DNA from: Holophaga sp.
GTDB taxonomy: Bacteria; Acidobacteriota; Holophagae; Holophagales; Holophagaceae
Direction: 5' to 3'
Assembly (NCBI GenBank): GCA_031292735.1
Contig: JARLGP010000230.1
Coordinates: 1-28,041, forward strand
Length of the DNA: 28,041 nt
Positions within the stretch are counted from its first letter, which is position 1, and the number at the start of each line of letters is the position of its first letter. A program made the translations under genes and the position numbers. The notes under the pieces are model-generated. The model searched no databases, was not told the DNA's origin, and worked only from the letters and a program-made list of their open reading frames with translations. Shown here in pieces: positions 22,916-28,041 of the stretch.

Positions 22916-24952
22916 TTACCCATTTGTTACCCCTATATCCCATTGTTCGGTGAGCCGGTGCCCCTTTTCGGTGAGGGTGGAGCCCTTCCGGCCGGTGCCG
23001 GGCCGGGTGAGCCCCAGCGCCTCGGAGGTGAGCAGCAGGCCGCGGATCACCCCCTCGGTGAGCTGGGGCCGCTGGCTGGCCGCCAACTCGGCCAGGTGGC
23101 GACGGCCGATGCTGCCGAATTCCCGGAAGATCCGCAGCATCCACACCTGGTCCGGGCCCAGCAGGTCCTGGAGCAGCCCGCCGGCCCCGGCCGGCACCTG
23201 CTGCAGCAGGTACTCGGGCAGGTGTTCGATCTGCACCAGCTTGCCCTGCTCGAAGGTGCTGATGAGGAATTCCACCAGGTTCATCAGCTGGCGGATGTTC
23301 CCGGGCCAGGCGTAGGCGCACAGGTGATCGAAGGTCTCCCGGGTCATGATGTCCAGGGCCCGGGACTGCCGGCCCCGGCTGAACCGCTCGATGAAGCTCT
23401 CCACCAGCAGCGGGATGTCCTCCCGGCGCTCGCGCAGGCTGGGCATGCGCAGGGGCACCACGCTCAGCCGGTAGAACAGGTCCTGGCGGAAGCGGCCCTG
23501 CTGCACCTCCAGGTTCAGGTCCTTGTGGGTGGCGGCGATCACCCGCACGTCGATGGGGATCAGCTTGCGCCCGCCCACCGGCCGCACCTGGCGCTCCTGC
23601 AGCACCCGCAGCAGGCGCACCTGGAATTCCAGCGGCGCGTCGCCGATCTCGTCCAGGAAGATGGTGCCGCCGTGGGCCTCCTCGAACAGGCCCCGGCGGC
23701 CGCCCTTCTTGGCGCCGGTGAAGGCGCCCTCCTCGTAGCCGAACAGTTCGCTTTCCAGCAGCGACATGGGGAACGCGGCGAAGTTCACCGGCACGAAGGG
23801 CCCCTGGCGGCGCTTGGAGCCGTTGTGGATGGCCTGGGCGAACAGCTCCTTGCCGGTGCCGGTCTCGCCCTGGATCAGGATGGTGGCGTCCGACTGGGCC
23901 ACCCGCTTGGCGTAGCCCAGCACCCGGTCCATCTGCGGGCTGCGGGAAAGGATGTCGTGGAAGGTGTAGCGGGCCTCGTGCTCGGACTTGCGGGTCTTGC
24001 GCCGCAGTTCGTGCTCCAGGGTCTGGATGCTGTGGCTGGTCTCGAACATGTAGAGCAGGCCGGTGACCGCCTCGCCCTGCTGCACCGGCTTGGCCCACAC
24101 CACCATCTCCTGCCCGCCCAGGGTGAGCACCAGGCTGGATTCCAGGGCCTCCATGGAAGGCAGCTCCGGCACCAGCTCCGCCACCAGCCGGTTGGTCATC
24201 TCCGCGGCCTCCATGCGCAGCACGGTGGCCATGGTGTGGTTGCCCAGGATGATCCGTCCGTCCAGATCGGTGTAGAGGATGCCGTTGGGCGCGTAGTCGG
24301 CCATGATCTGCAGGGTGTCGCGCATGTGCGAGACCCGTTGGCCCGCATGGTCGATCTCCCGCAGCAGCCGGGTGATCTCCCGCAGGTGCTGGGACGAGAT
24401 GGAATCGCCCAACTGGTCCATCAGCCCCAGCCGCTGGACCAGCTCCACGATGGTGGAGATGTCCACCAGGCGCGAGCCGATGTCGATCACCCGCTCCACC
24501 TCCGGGGGCACCAGGGTGGGCTCGCCGGGGGTGATGGCGATGCGCAGCCGCGGATAGTCCGGGATGCCCGGGTAGTAGGGGTGGTAGACCAGATGGTCCA
24601 GGCCGACCCGGCAGAGGTGCTCGATGACCGCGCGGGTGCTGGATTCGTAGTCGTTGACCAGCAGCACGGCGGTGCCGGCGGGCAGCGCCAGCAGGTCCTG
24701 GATGCGGGTGTAGTCGATGGCCCGCCGGGCGACGATGCATTCCATGCCGGCCTGGAGCAGCGCGGGCATCTCCGGCCGGTTCTTCGCCTCCGCCCCGCTG
24801 AGCAGCGCCAGCACCTGGTCCGGCGCGAAGTCCAGCCGGTCCTCCCGGCAGTAGCGTTCCACCGTGACCGTGCCGCGGAAGAAGCGCCGCAGGTGGGCCG
24901 AGATCACGTCCCCGGCCCGCTTTCCGATGCTCAGCACCACGACCTTCTTCAT
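22916..24952 (-). CDS. Sigma-54-dependent transcriptional activator (PAS-AAA+, non-Fis C-terminus)
   Basis: 678-aa enhancer-binding protein. Residues about 1-195 form a sensory region unlike a response-regulator receiver (LLVNDYESSTRAVIEHL, YHPYYPGIPDYPRLRIAIT). A PAS-like domain spans about 208-305 (NGILYTDLDGRIILGN). The AAA+ domain spans about 335-570, with Walker A GETGTGKE (362-369), the sigma-54-contacting GAFTGA (409-414), Walker B GGTIFLDEI (428-436) and YAWPGNIRQLMN. The C-terminus (about 600-672) looks like a winged helix (RRHLAELAASQ, STLTEKGHRLTEQ) instead of the usual Fis-type helix-turn-helix. It starts 29 bases after rex on the same strand; the frame stays open through rex, but the Met at 24952 begins the protein-like sequence, with only a weak ribosome site. 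It is the probable activator of the iadA and DUF3798 promoters. Confidence 0.9.
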   Translation of the reverse strand: MKKVVVLSIGKRAGDVISAHLRRFFRGTVTVERYCREDRLDFAPDQVLALLSGAEAKNRPEMPALLQAGMECIVARRAIDYTRIQDLLALPAGTAVLLVNDYESSTRAVIEHLCRVGLDHLVYHPYYPGIPDYPRLRIAITPGEPTLVPPEVERVIDIGSRLVDISTIVELVQRLGLMDQLGDSISSQHLREITRLLREIDHAGQRVSHMRDTLQIMADYAPNGILYTDLDGRIILGNHTMATVLRMEAAEMTNRLVAELVPELPSMEALESSLVLTLGGQEMVVWAKPVQQGEAVTGLLYMFETSHSIQTLEHELRRKTRKSEHEARYTFHDILSRSPQMDRVLGYAKRVAQSDATILIQGETGTGKELFAQAIHNGSKRRQGPFVPVNFAAFPMSLLESELFGYEEGAFTGAKKGGRRGLFEEAHGGTIFLDEIGDAPLEFQVRLLRVLQERQVRPVGGRKLIPIDVRVIAATHKDLNLEVQQGRFRQDLFYRLSVVPLRMPSLRERREDIPLLVESFIERFSRGRQSRALDIMTRETFDHLCAYAWPGNIRQLMNLVEFLISTFEQGKLVQIEHLPEYLLQQVPAGAGGLLQDLLGPDQVWMLRIFREFGSIGRRHLAELAASQRPQLTEGVIRGLLLTSEALGLTRPGTGRKGSTLTEKGHRLTEQWDIGVTNG

Positions 24953-24981
24953 CGCCACCGCCTGTCCGGTCAAGGATGCCA

Positions 24982-25644
24982 CTAGATGGTCTTCGGTGCC
25001 GCCAGGGCCTTGGCCTTGCGGCGCTCCTCCAGCTTGCGGGAGAAGATGGCCAGGCTGGCGTAGAGCTCCACGTTCTCGACGATGATCTCCTCGGGCAGGT
25101 CCAGGGTGATGGGGGCGAAGTTCCAGATGGCCTGGAGCCCGCTGCGCACCATGATCTCGGCGATGTGCTGGGCGCGGTCGGCGGGGACGGTGATGATGCC
25201 GATGGCGATGCGCCGGGCCAGGGCCTGCGGCTCGAACTGGCTGATGGGGAACACGTCGATCCCATGGACCTTGTGCCCCACCTTCAGGGGGCTGGTGTCG
25301 AAGGCCGCCACGATGCGGATGCCGGCCTTCTCGAAATCGGTGTAGCCCAGCAGGGCCGAGCCCAGGTTGCCCACGCCCACCAGGAAGGCCTCGGAAAAGT
25401 TGTTCCAGTTGAGGAAGGCCTCGATGGAGGTCAGCAGGTCCTCCACCCGGTGCCCCACCTTGGGCTTGCCCTGGCTGCCGGTGGCGGCCAGGTCCTTGCG
25501 CACCTGGGTGTGGTGGATGCCCAGGTCCTCGGCCATCTGGGTCGCCGAGATGATCTCCTGGCCGGTGCCCTGCACCCGCCGCAGGTAGTGGTAGTACTTG
25601 GGCAAGCGGCGAAGGGTGGGGATCGGAACCGAGGCGGCAACCAT
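24982..25644 (-). CDS. rex: Redox-sensing transcriptional repressor Rex
   Basis: Homodimeric repressor that senses the NADH/NAD ratio and releases DNA when NADH binds. The 220 aa match the family. The N-terminal winged helix (about 10-80) has YYHYLRRVQGTGQEIISATQ and DLGIHHTQVRKDLA. The Rossmann domain has GVGNLGSALLGY with the glycine-rich motif, then RIVAAFDTSPLKVG and the conserved IITVPADRAQHIAE. The C-terminal swapped helix (VELYASLAIFSRKLEE) is present. The ATG at 25644 has GGAG upstream and a perfect TATAAT beyond it. Being the first gene of a transcript with the sigma-54 activator, it may tie that regulator's level to redox state. No Rex operator was recognised nearby. Confidence 0.95.
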   Translation of the reverse strand: MVAASVPIPTLRRLPKYYHYLRRVQGTGQEIISATQMAEDLGIHHTQVRKDLAATGSQGKPKVGHRVEDLLTSIEAFLNWNNFSEAFLVGVGNLGSALLGYTDFEKAGIRIVAAFDTSPLKVGHKVHGIDVFPISQFEPQALARRIAIGIITVPADRAQHIAEIMVRSGLQAIWNFAPITLDLPEEIIVENVELYASLAIFSRKLEERRKAKALAAPKTI

Positions 25645-25662
25645 GCAATTTCTCCGGACCTG

Positions 25663-25668
25663 ATTATA
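25663..25668 (-). promoter_or_regulatory. -10 element of the rex-activator transcript
   Basis: A perfect TATAAT on the minus strand 19 bases before the rex ATG gives a start near 25656 and a leader of about 12 bases holding GGAG. No clear -35 hexamer is visible at 16-18 bp. Confidence 0.5.
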
Positions 25669-25709
25669 GATGAACTTGAAAACCTTCCTCGCCGCCCTCG
25701 CGGGAACGG

Positions 25710-26702
25710 TCAGGCCCAGAACACGAAGCCGTTCTTGCCGGCGTTCTTCACCCGGTACATGGCGGCGTCGGCATAGGATATCAGCCGTTCCGGCTCCTCG
25801 CTGTCCTTGGGGTAGAAGCTGATGCCGATGGACACGCCGATGTGGCAGGTGACCTCGCCCAGCGAAAATGGCTGGGTGAGGGCGTCGATGATCAGCCGGG
25901 CCAGCTCCCCGGCGGTCTCCCGCGACTGGAGCTCCGGCAGCAGCACGGTGAACTCGTCGCCGCCCATGCGCGCCACGGTGTCCGATTCCCGGACGCAGCC
26001 GCTGATCCGCTCGCCCACCGCCTTCAGCAGCTGGTCGCCCAGTTCGTGGCCGTGGCCGTCATTGACCGCCTTGAAGCCGTCCAGGTCCATGTAGAACAGG
26101 GCGAAGCCCTCGTCCCTCCGCCGGGCCATGGCCTGGGCCTGCCTGAGCCGGTCGTAGAACAGGGTCCGGTTGGGCAGCCCGGTGAGCTGGTCGTGGTGGG
26201 CCAGGTTGTCCATGCGGTCCTGCAGGCGCTTGATTTCGGTGAAGTCCTCCTTGACGCTGACGAAATGGGTGATGAGGCCGTCCTCGTCCCGGATCGGGGA
26301 AATGGAGGCCAGTTCCCACACGAACTCCCCGCTCTTGGTCCGGTTGTGGAAGATGCCGTGCCACTCCTCGCCGGCCAGGATGGTCTGCCACAGGTCCCGG
26401 TAGAAATCGGCGGAGAGAAACCCGCCCTTGAGGATCCGGGGCGTCTTGCCCAGCACTTCCTCGATGGTGTAGCCCGTCACCTTGCAAAACTTCGGATTCA
26501 CGTATTTGATGATTCCCTCGTTGTCCGTGACGATAATGGAGACCGGGCTCTGCTCCACCGCCTTCACCAGGATTCGCAGCCTGGATTCGATGGCACGCCG
26601 CTCCTCTCTGGCCTTGATGGCGGAGAGCGGGAGTTTCTTGGCACCCTTGGGAAACAGTGGGGATGGATTGGCCATAACCGGGAATGTTACCGTAAAGACC
26701 AT
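25710..26702 (-). CDS. Diguanylate cyclase with PAS sensor domain
   Basis: Cytoplasmic 330-aa protein without membrane segments that makes cyclic di-GMP. A PAS domain spans about 42-160 (SPVSIIVTDNEGIIKYVNP, VTGYTIEEVLGKTPRILK), followed by a PAC-like segment. The GGDEF domain spans about 166-330 with an intact GGDEF active site (247-251), the metal Asp in FYMDLDGFKAVND (about 206), and an inhibitory I-site RESD (238-241) exactly five residues before GGDEF, so it is predicted active and product-inhibited. The start is uncertain: neither the ATG at 26702 nor the one at 26675 has a clear ribosome site. It is divergent from the Aer-like gene across 89 bases, suggesting shared control of motility behaviour. 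Confidence 0.93.
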   Translation of the reverse strand: MVFTVTFPVMANPSPLFPKGAKKLPLSAIKAREERRAIESRLRILVKAVEQSPVSIIVTDNEGIIKYVNPKFCKVTGYTIEEVLGKTPRILKGGFLSADFYRDLWQTILAGEEWHGIFHNRTKSGEFVWELASISPIRDEDGLITHFVSVKEDFTEIKRLQDRMDNLAHHDQLTGLPNRTLFYDRLRQAQAMARRRDEGFALFYMDLDGFKAVNDGHGHELGDQLLKAVGERISGCVRESDTVARMGGDEFTVLLPELQSRETAGELARLIIDALTQPFSLGEVTCHIGVSIGISFYPKDSEEPERLISYADAAMYRVKNAGKNGFVFWA

Positions 26703-26731
26703 CGGCGTTTATTGAAAGTTTCAGGTTAAGT

Positions 26732-26758
26732 TAAAGACACGGTATCCGTTGCCCCGAG
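26732..26758 (+). promoter_or_regulatory. Possible sigma-28 type promoter of the aer-like gene
   Basis: TAAA (26732-26735), exactly 15 bases, then GCCCCGAG (26751-26758) resembles the flagellar sigma-28 pattern TAAA-N15-GCCGATAA. The GCC and spacing fit, but the rest of the -10 is poor. It lies 33-60 bases before the ATG. The GCCC-CGAG-GGGC self-complementarity at 26751-26762 is an alternative reading. Confidence 0.3.
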
Positions 26759-26791
26759 GGGCGTCAGGAAGGCCGAAGTTCCGGAGCTGCC

Positions 26792-28041
26792 ATGCGCGTT
26801 AACCAACCTGTGACCACCATCGAGCACCCGGTGCAAGATGGGGGGTTCCTGGTTTCAACCACCGATCTGAAGAGCACCATCACCTACGCCAACGATGAGT
26901 TCGTGCGCATCAGCGGGTTCCAGCGGGACGAGCTGGTCGGCCAGCCGCACAATCTGGTGCGCCATCCGGACATGCCCTCCGCGGTGTTCGCCGACCTGTG
27001 GGCCACGCTCAAGGCCGACAAGCCCTGGCAGGGCCTGGTGAAGAACCGCTGCAAGAACGGGGACTTCTATTGGGTGGACGCCAACGTGAGCCCGATCAAG
27101 GAACGGGGCGCCGTGGTTGGCTATGTGTCCATCCGCAGCAAGGCCAGCCGCAGCCAGGTGATCGAGGCGGAGCGGCTCTACGCCCGGCTGAACCAGGGGA
27201 TGCCCTGGGCCGAGGCCACCCGCCCGGTGCAGCCCTGGGTTCCGCTGCCGTCCATGTCCTTCACCGGCCGCCTGGGCCTGGGCCTCGGCCTGCTCACCGC
27301 CTATTTCCTTCTGCTGCTGCTGGTGGCGGTGCATGCCGGCGGGGCCGTGTCCGCCCCCGTCCTGGACCTGGGCGCGCTGCTGGGCCTGGCCGGGGCGGTG
27401 GGCCTGGCGGCCATGATGGTCCGGATCCTGAACCTGCAGTTGGGCGGCGATCCGGGGCTGACCATCGACCTGCTGCGGAAGGTGGCCGATGGCGACATGC
27501 GGGTGGAGATTTCCACCCGGCCGGGCGACCAGCAAAGCATCCTGGCCATGGTCCGGATCATGCAGTCCCGGCTCAAGGGCATGATCAACCGGATCCGGTT
27601 CGAGGCCCAGCGGGTTTCCGAAGACGCCTCCCTGTTCGCCGGCTCCACCCGCGAGATCTCCAACACCAGCCAGGAACTTGCCCACAACGCCGAAGACCAG
27701 CGCAGTTCGGTGGAGCGCATGGCCTCCGCCATCACCGAGCTGTCCGCCTCCATCCGCGAAGTCTCCGCCAACGTCCACGCCAGCCAGCTCCAGGCCAACC
27801 AGGCGGTGGCCGCCACCGCCGAAGGGGACCGTTCCGGGCAGGCCGCCATGGCCGCCATGGAGGAAGTGGCGCAAAGCACCGCCCGGGTGGTGAAGGCGGT
27901 GAAGGTGATCCAGGAGATCGCCCGGCAGACCAACCTGCTTTCGCTCAACGCCGCCATCGAGGCGGCCAAGGCCGGCGCCCTGGGCAAGGGCTTCGCGGTG
28001 GTGGCCGACGAGGTGCGCAAGCTGGCCGAGCGCAGCGCCCA
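26792..28041 (+). CDS. aer: Aer-like aerotaxis/redox transducer (3' partial)
   Basis: PAS-containing methyl-accepting chemotaxis protein; 416 residues lie in the window and the frame runs off the right edge. The PAS domain (about 10-120) lines up with E. coli Aer without gaps, keeping TTDL at 23-26, HNxVRHPDMP at 53-62 with Arg57 and His58, Trp70 and Asn85 in [13 protein letters not shown]; these are known to matter for FAD binding in E. coli Aer. Two adjacent hydrophobic segments (about 160-182 and 190-212) form a membrane hairpin. A HAMP-like stretch follows ([15 protein letters not shown]), then the signalling coiled coil with the conserved hairpin tip [16 protein letters not shown] and [16 protein letters not shown]. 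The ATG at 26792 has GGAG six bases upstream. It probably senses oxygen or electron-transport state and signals to CheA. Confidence 0.93.
   Translation, partial: MRVNQPVTTIEHPVQDGGFLVSTTDLKSTITYANDEFVRISGFQRDELVGQPHNLVRHPDMPSAVFADLWATLKADKPWQGLVKNRCKNGDFYWVDANVSPIKERGAVVGYVSIRSKASRSQVIEAERLYARLNQGMPWAEATRPVQPWVPLPSMSFTGRLGLGLGLLTAYFLLLLLVAVHAGGAVSAPVLDLGALLGLAGAVGLAAMMVRILNLQLGGDPGLTIDLLRKVADGDMRVEISTRPGDQQSILAMVRIMQSRLKGMINRIRFEAQRVSEDASLFAGSTREISNTSQELAHNAEDQRSSVERMASAITELSASIREVSANVHASQLQANQAVAATAEGDRSGQAAMAAMEEVAQSTARVVKAVKVIQEIARQTNLLSLNAAIEAAKAGALGKGFAVVADEVRKLAERSA

Noticed and set aside
22916..25648. Sigma-54 activator frame open through rex, suggesting a 910-aa protein
   Set aside because: The added part is the off-frame shadow of rex; recognisable protein starts at the Met at 24952.
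26751..26762. GCCCCGAGGGGC as a cyclic di-GMP riboswitch or terminator before aer
   Set aside because: The stem is only four or five pairs, no riboswitch core is present and no U-tract follows.

Overview
The window is about 28 kb of very GC-rich, gene-dense bacterial chromosome. The organism is probably Gram-negative: it has a type IV pilus retraction ATPase, lipoprotein-type signal sequences, an Aer-type aerotaxis receptor, a long-chain polyprenyl diphosphate synthase and sigma-54 promoters. My best guess is Acidobacteriota (Holophagae, Geothrix-like) or a deltaproteobacterial-type lineage. That is inference; there is no rRNA or other phylogenetic marker here to settle it.

Left part (1-11.5 kb), mostly core functions. 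A PilT-like ATPase (5' end outside the window) converges with a minus-strand cluster of NUDIX hydrolase, YajQ and a long-chain polyprenyl diphosphate synthase. A putative lipoprotein with a GspG-like C-terminal half and a HicA/HicB toxin-antitoxin pair follow on the plus strand. The minus-strand kbl-tdh operon turns threonine into glycine and acetyl-CoA. A second small putative lipoprotein, guaA, a TIGR01777-type epimerase and asd then run on the plus strand.

Middle (11.5-14.6 kb), accessory. A YhhS-like MFS exporter is followed by a palindrome-bearing intergenic stretch and a noticeably AT-richer orphan gene for a secreted protein of unknown function.

Right-centre (14.6-25.7 kb), the most interesting part. 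A long minus-strand block reads, in transcription order: Rex redox repressor, a sigma-54 activator (PAS, AAA+, non-Fis C-terminus), IadA isoaspartyl dipeptidase, a DUF3798 periplasmic binding protein, a tandem-NBD ABC ATPase, two RbsC-like permeases, a small membrane-anchored protein (perhaps DUF6672) and a PepQ-type X-Pro dipeptidase. The last four genes are joined by three successive ATGA stop/start overlaps. Two good -24/-12 (sigma-54) promoter matches lie exactly upstream of iadA and of the DUF3798 gene, and the only activator in view is next to them. I infer a dedicated, redox- and sigma-54-controlled uptake and hydrolysis system for unusual dipeptides (isoaspartyl and/or X-Pro). It would use a sugar/nucleoside-type ABC importer rather than a Dpp/Opp transporter.

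Right end (25.7-28 kb). A cytoplasmic PAS-GGDEF diguanylate cyclase is divergent from an Aer-like aerotaxis transducer that runs off the window. No rRNA, tRNA, CRISPR array, complete insertion sequence or prophage was seen.
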